Shown in pieces: positions 7,897 through 17,000 of a stretch of DNA of 33,968 nucleotides (position 1 is the stretch's first letter; the number at the start of each line of letters is the position of its first letter). The stretch lies in assembly GCA_049585195.1 (NCBI GenBank), contig JBAUZG010000130.1, positions 1-33,968 of the forward strand, read 5' to 3'. Source of the stretch: KBS-96 sp049585195 (lineage in GTDB: Bacteria > Acidobacteriota > Terriglobia > Bryobacterales > Bryobacteraceae). A program made the translations under genes and the position numbers. Below the pieces are notes generated by a model that made no database searches, had not been told where the DNA came from, and worked only from the letters and a program-made list of their open reading frames with translations.

Positions 7897-9198
7897 TCAG
7901 GTTGTTGGGTCGCCGTGAATTTCGACAACTTCATCGTCGGTAGTGAGCGAAGGCTCGGGCAGTTTGCCAGTCCAGTTGGCCCAACCCCAGAAGACGGCAG
8001 TCGAGGAACTGAGAAGACCCGAAATCGCGCCAATGGCTCGCACGCTGTAATGGACAGATGCGATTCCCGCGCCCATCATCGACAACATCATGGTAGACCA
8101 GTTGAGAGTTTCGATCGTCGAGAATACCCGGCCGCGGAAGCGGTCGTCAACGTGCCGCAACAGGTTCGACCAGTTGAGCACAGAGCTGACTGCGACGGCG
8201 GCGCGCGAAAGCCCCATAAAAAACAAGGCCAGATACCAGTTGGTCATCTGGCTGAAAACAATGTACGCCCCGCCATGCAGTAGATAACAGAAGAACACAG
8301 TTTTCTTGTACTTTTCGAAGCTGATGGTCTTTCCCATGCGATTGCCGATAACGCCACCAATTAAGAGACCGACTCCGGCAACGCCCCACAGTTGGCCGAG
8401 CCCCCGCGCGCCGCGCCGGAACACGATCTCGCTAAAGAGAGTGAAGAGCACCTGAGCGGCGCCGCCGCCGCTGGCCCAGCCCACAGCGATCAAGCCGATA
8501 CCCAGAATAAGCGGAACAGCCACCATGTAGCGCAGTCCTTCCCGATATTCGTGCCACGGCCGCACAACCTTGGTTTCATTGAGGCTCCGGTTCTCCGCAC
8601 GGAAGTATCCTTCCGGCGATTGGAGGCGCGAGATGCAGAAGGCCGAAAAAACAAACGACAAGGCGTTGAAGATAAACGCAAGCTGATAGCCGAACATCGC
8701 GACGCTGGTCCCGCCGAAATACGCGCCGACGGCGAGCGTCAACCAGCCGGTCGTTTGCGTGAGCGAATTGGCAGTGTGCAGCTCGTCATCGGTGGCAATG
8801 GACGGGAGAATGGCTGAGCGGCCGCTCGTGAAAAATGGAGAGGCTAGCATGAGGAGCGCGCTGAGCAGGTACAACAGCCACGTTTGCCGGTAGCCAATGG
8901 CTAGGATAAAACCAAGAGCGATGAGCGCGCGTGAGAGGTCGCTCGCGATCATGATGCGGCGCCGGTCAAACCGATCGAGCAAGACGCCTGCGAGCGGACC
9001 CGCGGCCACAGCGGGAATAGCTCGCGATAACATGATGCCCGAGATAACGGCGCCGCTATGCGTATCGGCGATAGCGAGGCTGAGAACGGCAACATTGTTG
9101 AAATGGTCTCCAACCTCGCTTACGATCTGGCCCATCCATGTCAGGCGGTAATTGCGATTCCGGCGCAGCAGCCGCGTGAAGTCCGAGCTGAAAGTCAT
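7897..9198 (-). CDS. MFS transporter (EntS-like, MFS_3 type exporter)
   Basis: The 433-residue protein has about 12 hydrophobic segments. Loop 2-3 carries GVLLDRFDRRRIMIASDLSR, the MFS motif A variant (G-x-L-x-D-R-x-x-R-R) typical of the MFS_3/enterobactin-exporter-like group. The N-terminus (FTRLLRRNRNYRLTWMGQIVSEVGDHFNN) also fits that group, which exports siderophores, drugs or other small molecules. It starts at ATG 9198 and overlaps the stop of the upstream VIT1-type gene by 4 bp, so the two are translationally coupled. That pairing hints at a metal-related function but does not prove it. The C-terminal ~20 residues are acidic (SLTTDDEVVEIHGDP). The substrate is unknown. Confidence 0.85.
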   Translation of the reverse strand: MTFSSDFTRLLRRNRNYRLTWMGQIVSEVGDHFNNVAVLSLAIADTHSGAVISGIMLSRAIPAVAAGPLAGVLLDRFDRRRIMIASDLSRALIALGFILAIGYRQTWLLYLLSALLMLASPFFTSGRSAILPSIATDDELHTANSLTQTTGWLTLAVGAYFGGTSVAMFGYQLAFIFNALSFVFSAFCISRLQSPEGYFRAENRSLNETKVVRPWHEYREGLRYMVAVPLILGIGLIAVGWASGGGAAQVLFTLFSEIVFRRGARGLGQLWGVAGVGLLIGGVIGNRMGKTISFEKYKKTVFFCYLLHGGAYIVFSQMTNWYLALFFMGLSRAAVAVSSVLNWSNLLRHVDDRFRGRVFSTIETLNWSTMMLSMMGAGIASVHYSVRAIGAISGLLSSSTAVFWGWANWTGKLPEPSLTTDDEVVEIHGDPTT

Positions 9199-9890
9199 GC
9201 GATGGCGCGGGCAATCCCGTAGGCCGCGGCCGCGGCCAGACCGCCAATGATGGTGGTCCGCGTCGCGCTCGTGACGGGCCGGGTTCCGGTGAATCGTCCT
9301 TTTAAATAACCGAAGACAAAAAGCGCCGCAAGCGTCGCGAGCACAGAGGCAAGAAGCGCGGACTGACGGCTTCGCAGAATCATATATGGCGCCAGCGGAA
9401 TAAGTCCCCCCGCAATGTAAGAAATCGCGATAGTGGTGGCGCTCTTGACGGCGCGCTTGGGATCGGGTTCCTCGAGCCCGAGCTCGAAGCGCATCATCCA
9501 GTCGACCCAGGCTTTGGGATCTTCGCGGAACGCCTCGATGATCGGCTGCGAGTGTTCTCTCGCGAGCCCGTAACTTGTGAGAATCTCCCGCACTTCGTGT
9601 TCTTCCGCCGCGGCCTTTTCAACAACTTCATGCTCTTCGCGGCGACGCTCGTTCTCATAATGTTCGGCGTCGTTCCGGGCCGCGAGATATCCGCCCAAGC
9701 CCATGGCAATTGAGCCGGCGGCAATTTCCGCGAAACCGGCGATGACGATCAACCTGGTCGCGTTGACGGCGCCAGAGAGGCCGGCTGCGAGGGCAAAGGG
9801 GACTGTGAGCCCGTCGGCCATGCCGATAACGATGTCGCGAACAGCTTCCGAAGCAGTAAAGTGTTTTTCGACGTGAACGTGCGTGGGCAC
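9195..9890 (-). CDS. VIT1/CCC1-family iron/manganese transporter
   Basis: This protein of 231 residues starts VPTHVHVEKHFTASEAVRDI and then VIGMADGLTVPFALAAGLSG. This is the first helix of the VIT1/CCC1 family, which exports or stores Fe2+/Mn2+ across membranes. A Glu-rich cytoplasmic stretch follows (about 75-140: ENERRREEHEVVEKAAAEEH and onward), corresponding to the metal-binding domain between helices 2 and 3. Three C-terminal helices complete the five-helix fold. I chose GTG 9890 rather than TTG 9917 because homologues I know start close to the EKHF motif. Its 3' end overlaps the MFS gene by 4 bp. A membrane glycosyltransferase is transcribed divergently about 50 bp away. The metal is not determinable from sequence. 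Confidence 0.85.
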   Translation of the reverse strand: MPTHVHVEKHFTASEAVRDIVIGMADGLTVPFALAAGLSGAVNATRLIVIAGFAEIAAGSIAMGLGGYLAARNDAEHYENERRREEHEVVEKAAAEEHEVREILTSYGLAREHSQPIIEAFREDPKAWVDWMMRFELGLEEPDPKRAVKSATTIAISYIAGGLIPLAPYMILRSRQSALLASVLATLAALFVFGYLKGRFTGTRPVTSATRTTIIGGLAAAAAYGIARAIA

Positions 9891-9940
9891 TTCGTTATTG
9901 TAAGGTGCGCACGGCAAAATTCGCTCGCTTCGATGGCAGA

Positions 9941-11560
9941 ATGAAAAGTTTCATGGACACACGGCGGTGGCTGATTGCGATCTGGTTGTGTTTTCTACTC
10001 CGGATCGCCTTCTATTCTTCGGCGCTTCCCTTGTGGGAAGGCTTCGACGAGTGGTCCTATTTCGCGGTCTTGCGACGCGTGGCGCTGCGAGGAGAACTTC
10101 TGGTCTCGCGCAACGCCCCGATTCCGAAAGATGTGCAAGCATCGCTTGAGACAGCGCCTGTGCCGTGGGAGTTACGCGGCTACGATCCGCCTTCAATCAC
10201 GGAAGACGCGTTTTGGCGCTTATCAAGCGAAGATCGCGAGAGAAGACAAGCCGTGTTCCACTCACTTCCGCTCGAAATGCAGAAGGAAGATGCCGGGACC
10301 GGCCTGAGAGCTTACGAAGCGCTGCAACCACCCCTCTACAGTTGGCTGATGGCTCCGGTTGTGAGGCTGCTCGACTCGCGCTCGCTGGCCGAACAGGTGC
10401 TGGCCATTCGCTGGCTAAGCGCGCTCGTTGCTTCGACTACCATACCCCTGGCGTTTCTGGTCGGACGCGAAGCGTTGGGTGGCGACACAGCAGCCCTCGG
10501 TATTGCGGCCGTAATAGCGGTGATGCCGGAGTTCGCCATCGACACGTTTCGAATCAGCAACGAGTGTATATCGATACCCTTGTACACACTCGTAATGTGG
10601 CTGGCGCTCAGAATCGCTCAATCGCCGATCAGCTACAGGACAGCAGCCACGCTGGGAGTTGTCCTGGGACTCGGTCTGTTGGCGAAAGTCTATCTCCTGA
10701 CCGCCATCCCGCCTCTTACGATCATCTTCGTTCGCTTGTTCTGGATAGAGCGGCACGTGCGCAAACAAGTCACACTGTCCGCCGCGATCTGCGTTGCATC
10801 GGCGGCGTCTATTGCCGCATGGTGGTATGCGCGCAACTTCGCGACTACCGGAACTGTTTCGGGATTGAGCGAAGCAGTTCTTACACAGCGCCAAGGACAT
10901 GACGCGCTTTTGCAGGTACTTCAAGTCCGTTGGGCCAGCGCGATCGATTCGATCGCGTTCTCACACATCTGGTTTGGAGCCTGGAGCTCGCTAACAGTTC
11001 GAAGCTGGATCTACCATTTGTTTTACCTGCTGATCCTTGCATCCGCCATCGGGCTGATTCGCGCTTTAAGAGAAACCCCGATATGGGTGCTGGCTACGTT
11101 TTACGGCTTCTTCTGGATCGGTGAGCTCTATAACGTGCTGCTGCTGTTCGCCGCCAAGGCCGCTTCCACGTCGATGGGTTGGTATATGTACGCGGTGGCA
11201 GCGGCCGAAGTAACTCTGTGCGTCGCGGGATTGAGAATTTGGGTGAAAGCTCGGCGGCAAGCCTACATACCTGCATCGGGAGTTCTTCTGTTTGCCTTGC
11301 TCGATCTGTATACGATCAATGGCATTGCGATTCCGTACTACACGGGGATGATCTCTCATGGGGCTAACGGAAGTCTTGAAGCCGTACATTGGAACGACTT
11401 GAGCAGCCTGGGCGCGACAGAGATATTTTCGAGACTCGCGGCTTTCAAGGGACCGTGGATGAACGCGCCGCTTGTCTTTGCCTTATGGGTAGCCTACCTT
11501 CTGGCCACGGTGTGTTTAATAGTAATCAGCATCTATCTCGACAAGGAGCCGGAAGGGTAA
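9941..11560 (+). CDS. GT-C membrane glycosyltransferase (ArnT/PMT-like)
   Basis: The 539-residue polytopic protein has a short first helix and then the periplasmic loop WEGFDEWSYFAVLRRVA. Its Asp-Glu pair corresponds to the acidic motif in the first extracytoplasmic loop of GT-C enzymes (GT39, ArnT, DUF2142-like). Around ten further hydrophobic segments follow. Such enzymes transfer a sugar from a polyprenyl-phosphate donor on the outer face of the inner membrane, to lipid A, protein or glycan. I chose ATG 9941 (MKSFMDTRRWLIAIW); ATG 9953 or the upstream GTG 9905 are possible, but 9905 lies too near the divergent start. It stands alone, with no undecaprenyl-phosphate sugar synthase beside it. 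The exact family is not certain. Confidence 0.68.
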   Translation: MKSFMDTRRWLIAIWLCFLLRIAFYSSALPLWEGFDEWSYFAVLRRVALRGELLVSRNAPIPKDVQASLETAPVPWELRGYDPPSITEDAFWRLSSEDRERRQAVFHSLPLEMQKEDAGTGLRAYEALQPPLYSWLMAPVVRLLDSRSLAEQVLAIRWLSALVASTTIPLAFLVGREALGGDTAALGIAAVIAVMPEFAIDTFRISNECISIPLYTLVMWLALRIAQSPISYRTAATLGVVLGLGLLAKVYLLTAIPPLTIIFVRLFWIERHVRKQVTLSAAICVASAASIAAWWYARNFATTGTVSGLSEAVLTQRQGHDALLQVLQVRWASAIDSIAFSHIWFGAWSSLTVRSWIYHLFYLLILASAIGLIRALRETPIWVLATFYGFFWIGELYNVLLLFAAKAASTSMGWYMYAVAAAEVTLCVAGLRIWVKARRQAYIPASGVLLFALLDLYTINGIAIPYYTGMISHGANGSLEAVHWNDLSSLGATEIFSRLAAFKGPWMNAPLVFALWVAYLLATVCLIVISIYLDKEPEG

Positions 11561-11563
11561 GCG

Positions 11564-11614
11564 CACAGCCGTTTGGTGGCGTTGTGAGCGATCCAAACAA
11601 AGCGGACGGCTGTG
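11564..11614. terminator. Imperfect stem between convergent genes
   Basis: CACAGCCG (11564-11571) pairs with CGGCTGTG (11607-11614), and inside it TTTGG (11572-11576) pairs with CCAAA (11593-11597). It fills the 64 bp gap between converging genes, so it may end transcripts from both sides. No T-run follows. Confidence 0.3.
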
Positions 11615-11624
11615 TCCTGGCTCG

Positions 11625-12266
11625 CTACTGTTGATCGTCGGGCTTCTTTTCTCCAGGGCGATACAAGGTAGGTTGTTTCTTTTTCTTCTCTTCCTCGGCC
11701 GCCTGCTGTTTCTTCTTTTCGGCAACCTCCGACGGTTTCATTGCCGCTTCCCGCTCTTTTTCTTGCTTGGCATCGGTGGATTGAATTTCGCCGGAGCGTT
11801 TTGCAACGTTTTCCTGCGAGAGATCCAAACTATCGTTTGTGGTATCGATCGCTGTTTGCAGAACAAAGTCGTAGCGGCTTAAGTCGTCGGGCGCCGATGG
11901 CTCGATCTTGTTGAGTTTCGCGAGAAACTCCTTCTCCGCCTTCACGGTGTCGGTCATGCCTTTATCGATCGGCAATTTGCGGCGAAGAGCGTCGTCACCC
12001 ACGGTGTCGATGGCCTCGATGATTTTCGCGTAGTCGTCGAGCGCATCGTGAATCAAGACACTGCGGCCGGACTTGTTTCGGGAGAGCAACTGATCGACCA
12101 GATCGATTCTTTTTTGAGCGAATTGCAGATACAGCTTGACGCGTTCGTTTGGTTCTTGAACCAGCCGGACCTGATCGACCTCGTCGGAACTAAGGAAGTC
12201 GCGTTGCTGCGCAAGCATTGCGCTTGAGCAACAGAATACGAGCAGCACGAGGGAGTTGCGTCTCAT
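11625..12266 (-). CDS. Exported helical protein with Lys/Glu-rich tail, function unknown
   Basis: I do not recognise a named family. The 213 residues start with a clear signal peptide (MRRNSLVLLVFCCSSAMLAQ, cleavage near AQQ). A predicted all-helical region follows to about residue 150, starting SSDEVDQVRLVQEPNERVKL. The tail from about 165 is highly charged and low in complexity (EKKKQQAAEEEKKKKQPT) and probably disordered. ATG 12266 overlaps the stop of the preceding gene by 4 bp. It is the last gene of a three-gene minus operon with a TPR protein at its head. The co-translation suggests the products work together in the periplasm. Its helical core may be distantly similar to that of the neighbour encoded at 12263-12742. 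Confidence 0.72.
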   Translation of the reverse strand: MRRNSLVLLVFCCSSAMLAQQRDFLSSDEVDQVRLVQEPNERVKLYLQFAQKRIDLVDQLLSRNKSGRSVLIHDALDDYAKIIEAIDTVGDDALRRKLPIDKGMTDTVKAEKEFLAKLNKIEPSAPDDLSRYDFVLQTAIDTTNDSLDLSQENVAKRSGEIQSTDAKQEKEREAAMKPSEVAEKKKQQAAEEEKKKKQPTLYRPGEKKPDDQQ

Positions 12267-12742
12267 TTTCCCATGACTCCTGCAAGCAGCTTATCGTGAA
12301 TCTCATCCAAATGGGAAGCCAGGCGCCGAGCCTTGTCTCTTTGTTCGTAGCCCAAATCATCCATAAACGACCGAACGCGGCGCGCGAGCGCTGAGACTTT
12401 CATCTCGTCGTGCTTGAAATATTTTGCCTTGTGCGATGCCTCGGCTGAGGAAAAACATTCATCCGCTAAGGTCCCAACCAAATCCAATTGCGATTCCCCG
12501 CGCGCGGTATCGCCCGACTGGTAAAAAGACCGGGCTTGGTCGAGGGCCTTATCTGCAAGATCGATGGCGATCTCGGAACGCTTGCCGGGGTTTCGCTCGC
12601 CCGTGACTTCGGGCGGCAGAGTCTCAGCGGGCGTGGCGATAAGGAATCCGGCCGAAGCAATCAGAAGCGCAAAGGGCGCAGTCCAGCCGGTTTTGCGCGA
12701 TCTCGGCAAGAACCCGGCCGTGCTGAAAAAGAGCGCCTTCAT
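12263..12742 (-). CDS. Exported helical protein, function unknown
   Basis: This 159-residue protein has a long basic N-region (to about residue 20) and then a hydrophobic core ending around IATPAETLP, read as a signal peptide or N-terminal anchor. The rest is predicted helical: KRSEIAIDLADKALDQARSF, then a second helix pair ending LASHLDEIHDKLLAGVMGK. No catalytic motif is visible. ATG 12742 overlaps the upstream TPR gene stop by 4 bp, and its own stop overlaps the start of the next gene by 4 bp, so all three genes are coupled. I cannot name a family. The pattern suggests a small periplasmic structural or adaptor protein. Confidence 0.72.
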   Translation of the reverse strand: MKALFFSTAGFLPRSRKTGWTAPFALLIASAGFLIATPAETLPPEVTGERNPGKRSEIAIDLADKALDQARSFYQSGDTARGESQLDLVGTLADECFSSAEASHKAKYFKHDEMKVSALARRVRSFMDDLGYEQRDKARRLASHLDEIHDKLLAGVMGK

Positions 12743-13965
12743 CTTCTCTCCATTTCGTGCTCGATCGCCTTAACACGGCCTCGAGCCTGAAAATCTTGGT
12801 CGGGATGTTCGCTGTTGTCGAGTTGGAGGAACTGCTGATAGCTCACGAGTGCCGGTTTGAGCTGGCGAAGCTTGTCGAGAATGATGGCGCGGAGGAAAAC
12901 GTGGCCAGGTTTTTCGGCGCGTAGCTCGCGTATGCGATCGAGAGCGGCTAATGCCTGCGGATATTGATCAAGGAGGGTAAGCACGCCGGCCAACTCGCTC
13001 CATCCATCAGCCGCATCGGGCTTCAGCCTGGTGGCTGCCTGAAAATAATCCGCCGCTTCAGCAAACTGACGTTGATCGCGGTACAGCCGGCCAATCGTCA
13101 TCTGAAGTTCCCAATCGTTAGGCGAAGCGGCGAGCGCGTCCTTCAGAAGCGGAATGGCCTGTGCCTGCTGATTTGCCCTCATGTAAGCAGTGGCGAGGGC
13201 GACCCGGTTGGCCGTGGTGGGCGAGAGCTGAACCGCCGCGGCGAAATGCGGGACAGCCTTCTCCGGTTGCTTGGCGTTCAAAAAAATCTGCCCCAGTTTT
13301 TCGCGCGCGCCTGGATCGTTCGGAAACTGCTCGAGAAGGGGTACGGCCCGGTCGGCATGGTTCGAGTCAGCCCATGCCACAGCCAGCTCGAGCAAAAAGG
13401 GCTTGAGCGAGCTGTCGAGCGCAACCGCCCGTTCGAAATGAGGTTCGGCTTCGTCCAGTTTGCCCTGGTGAAGAAGGGTTTCGGCGAGTCCTAACTCGGC
13501 TCTTGCATCTTTGGGATTGCGCTTTGCGGCCTCCTGAAACTCCGCCGCCGCTTCCGGCCATTTCGATTGCGCCTGAAGCGCCTCACCTAGGAAGACATAA
13601 GGTTGGGCGAGGTCCGGTTTCTGGCGAACTACATCGGCGAGCAACGAGGCAGCGTCAGCGGGCCGATTGCTGCGCAGATAAAGCATGCCTAGGTTCAGTT
13701 CGGCTTGATACAAGCCCGGCTTCAATTCGAGCGTTCGCTTGAAGTTCGCGATGGCTTCGGCGTCTTTCTTTAATCCTGCTTCAGCAAGCGCCAGATTGAA
13801 GGATGCCGAGTAATCCTTCGGATCGTTTTTGAGAAGCTGCGAGAATACTTGTTCAGCCTGCTGATAATCGCGACGGTCAAGCGCCTGAATTCCCTGGGTC
13901 TGCAAATCTGGCGGACCAGCAGCCTGGCTCAGCAGTAATAAAGAAATTGTGGCAAGCAAGCCCAC
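12739..13965 (-). CDS. Exported TPR-repeat protein
   Basis: The 408-residue protein has a short signal peptide (MGLLATISLLLLSQAAG). About ten tetratricopeptide repeats then run from residue 22 to 390, for example ALDRRDYQQAEQVFSQLLKN and ALAEAGLKKDAEAIANFKRT. TPR solenoids are binding scaffolds and have no enzymatic activity. It starts at GTG 13965 with AGGGA just upstream. It heads an operon whose next two genes overlap by 4 bp each. It is transcribed divergently from the second TonB receptor, which itself overlaps another exported TPR gene, so TPR proteins flank the receptor on both sides. A role in receptor assembly or ligand handling is possible but not shown. Confidence 0.85.
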   Translation of the reverse strand: MGLLATISLLLLSQAAGPPDLQTQGIQALDRRDYQQAEQVFSQLLKNDPKDYSASFNLALAEAGLKKDAEAIANFKRTLELKPGLYQAELNLGMLYLRSNRPADAASLLADVVRQKPDLAQPYVFLGEALQAQSKWPEAAAEFQEAAKRNPKDARAELGLAETLLHQGKLDEAEPHFERAVALDSSLKPFLLELAVAWADSNHADRAVPLLEQFPNDPGAREKLGQIFLNAKQPEKAVPHFAAAVQLSPTTANRVALATAYMRANQQAQAIPLLKDALAASPNDWELQMTIGRLYRDQRQFAEAADYFQAATRLKPDAADGWSELAGVLTLLDQYPQALAALDRIRELRAEKPGHVFLRAIILDKLRQLKPALVSYQQFLQLDNSEHPDQDFQARGRVKAIEHEMERR

Positions 13966-14013
13966 TTCCCTGGTGCCATTCTATCGCCGGACGGGGGAAT
14001 ATCAGTCAGCTTC

Positions 14014-14042
14014 TTGACTTTGCCTCTGCGTCGCGGTACAGT
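14014..14042 (+). promoter_or_regulatory. Sigma70-like promoter of the second TonB receptor
   Basis: TTGACT (14014-14019) and TACAGT (14037-14042) are separated by 17 bp, so transcription would begin near 14049. This supports ATG 14071 as the start of the receptor, because the upstream in-frame codon at 14014 lies inside the promoter. Confidence 0.6.
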
Positions 14043-14070
14043 TTTCGCCAACCACTTTTTGGGGGGACGC

Positions 14071-17000
14071 ATGTCTTACAGATGCCTTCTGTTTGTTGCG
14101 GCTACTTTCTTGTTTTTTGTTTCCGACGCTTCGGCCGATGTGACCGGCACGATTCTCGGTACCGTTCGAGACAGCTCGAATGCGGTTGTGGTTGGGGCTC
14201 AGGTAGCAGCCACTAACATTGACACAAACTTCACCCGCGAGGCGTCGTCCGGAACAGCGGGAGAGTATCGGCTCCTGGCTTTGCCGGCAGGACATTATCG
14301 GATCACCGCAACAGCGCCCGGATTCGAACAGTTCGTTGAGTCCGGAATCGAAGTAAAGGTGAACGATGAGCTTCGCCTCGATGTAACGCTGCAAGTCGGT
14401 GCAGTAAAGGAGGCTGTGCGAGTAGAAGCGAATCCGGTTCAGGTCGAGACTGATAGTACCCAGCTCGGACAGGTTGTCGATACCAAGCAGATACTTTCGC
14501 TTCCTCTGAACGGCCGCAGCTTCATAGACTTGCTCGGCTTGCAAGCCGGTGTAGCGCCGACTACCTCCGGCTCGATTCAGCAGGATCGCCCCGTTTCCGG
14601 CATTCTTTCCGCCGGCAACGTTTCAGTCAACGGACAGCGTGAAACCGCCAACGCATTCCTCGTCAATGGCGGTGACGTGAGCGAGGGAAGGAACGAAGGA
14701 GCGGGTCTCATTCCCAATCTGGATTCCATCCAAGAGTTCCGCCTCATCACAAATAGCTTCGACGCCGAGTATGGGAAATTCAGCGGCAGCGTAATGAATG
14801 CGATTACCAAGTCCGGAAGCAATGGTTTTCATGGCGATGTGTTCGAATTTCTACGCAACGACAACTTCGACGCGCGTGGTTTCTTCGACCCTACAAAGGC
14901 TGAACTGCGCAGGAATCAGTTTGGCTACGCCGTTGGCGGTCCATTCTGGAAAAACAAGCTGTTTTGGTTCACCGATTACCAGGGTACTCGCCAGGTGGCG
15001 GGTGCAAGTACCGGCCTGGTTCCCGTACCTTCCGCGGCCGAACAAGCCGGCATATTCGATCCCTCCTCATTTGTCGGCCCGAATGGAAACCTACAGACGG
15101 TGACTGGAAATTATTGGGCCCAAGTTCTTACCCAACGTCTGGGCTACGCGGTTCAAAACGGAGAGCCGTATAGCTTCCCAGGCTGCGGGAACACCGCCGC
15201 TTGCGTTTTCCCGAATGGCGTCATTCCGCAAAGCGCTTTTTCGAAACCGGCGGTCGGCATATTGCCGTACATCCCGTTACCCAACCAATCCAACGGCTAT
15301 TACGCCGACGCAAGCGAGAGAAACGTCGTCAACGACGACAAGATGGGACAGCGAGTGGATTTCGTTAACCAGAAGACGGGTAACTGGTACTTCTATTATC
15401 ATTACGACGACACGACCGTAGCGGATGCGCTGCCCCCGAATGCATCAAGCGTACCCGGTTTTCCCGCCACCACTCCTACCCGTGCACAAATGGCCGTGAT
15501 GAGCAACACCAAGACCTTTGGCGCGACACAGGTGAATGAGTTCCGGCTGAGCTTCTTCCGCACGTCAACCCACACCGATGAGCCTACCGGCAGCTTCGCA
15601 AAACTTTCGGACCTGGGCTTTGTCACTGGGCCGGGCACGTTGGGCATTATTCCTTCCGGACCCGCTAACTTTCCCCAAACGGTGCCGCCAATTTACTTCA
15701 ATAGCTTCTCGATTGGCGTACCTACCCTGACCACTTTTCAACCCGATAATACTTGGCTACTCTCCGATGGTTTTTCCAAGGTGATGGGAACGCATTCGCT
15801 GAAGTTTGGCGGCGAGTTCCGATACTTGCAGATTAATGAGAGGAACACCTGCGCTCCAAATGGCGACTTTACTTTTAATGGCAGCGAAACCGGCATTGAT
15901 TTTGCCGACTTCCTCCTTGGCGCGCCGGTGAGCTACAACCAATGCAGCCAACAATTTCTCGATTCTCGCACCCGATATGGCGGGCTTTACATTCAGGATT
16001 CTTATAAAGCAAGACCAAACTTGACGATCAATTACGGCCTGCGTTGGGAAGTAAGCATGCCCTGGTACGATACGCAAGGCAAGATCGAAACGATTGTGCC
16101 CGGCGAGCAATCGACCGTTTTTCCAACGGCTCCGAAGGGCTGGGTGGTGCCGGGAGATCCGGGTATCCCGAGTACGCTCGCCCCGACTCGCTATAACAAC
16201 TTCGCTCCGCGCTTGGGTATCGCTTACTCGCCGAATTTCAGCGATGGACTGTTGGGCAAGATCACAGGCGGGCCAGGCAAAACCAGCATTCGCGCCGCAT
16301 ACGGGATCTATTACACGTCGATCGAAGATCTGAATCTATTTTACGAAGTAGGCGACGCGCCATTCGGTTTGTACTGGGTGAGCCCCGAGCCTGTCATGTT
16401 CGACCAGCCCTTCCAGACTCGCTCTGACGGCAGTTCGCAAACCCAGCGGTTCCCCTTTACGCTCCCTATACCGGGCAGCCCAGCGAACAAAACCCTTAAT
16501 TACTCGATCTATCTGCCGATTTCGGCCTCCCCCGGCTACTCGATTCACAACCAACTTCCGTACGCAGAGGACTACAACTTCACAATCCAGCGAGAGATCT
16601 CGAAATCCACCGTGCTGACTCTTGCCTATGTTGGCACGCAGGGGCATAAGCTCATTTCGCAGTATGCGGCGAATCCCGGCAATCCCGCTCTTTGTCTGCA
16701 GTTGAATCAAATGGGCGCTACTCCAACTTGTGGGCCGTTCGGCGAGCAAACCACCTACACACTTCCAAACGGGAGTCAGGTTTTCGGAACAAGGACCGCG
16801 CTGGGGTCGGCATTTAGCCAGGGAAACACTTACACGGCAAACATCTCGAACTCGAACTACAATTCGCTCCAGATATCGGCGGAGCGCAAGGCTTCCGATG
16901 TTACGTTCCTGCTTGCGTACACATATTCCAAGGCGATTGATAATGCTTCGGGCTTTGGCGATTGGGTGAACTTCACGAACTACCGGCTGAGCAGGGCGCT

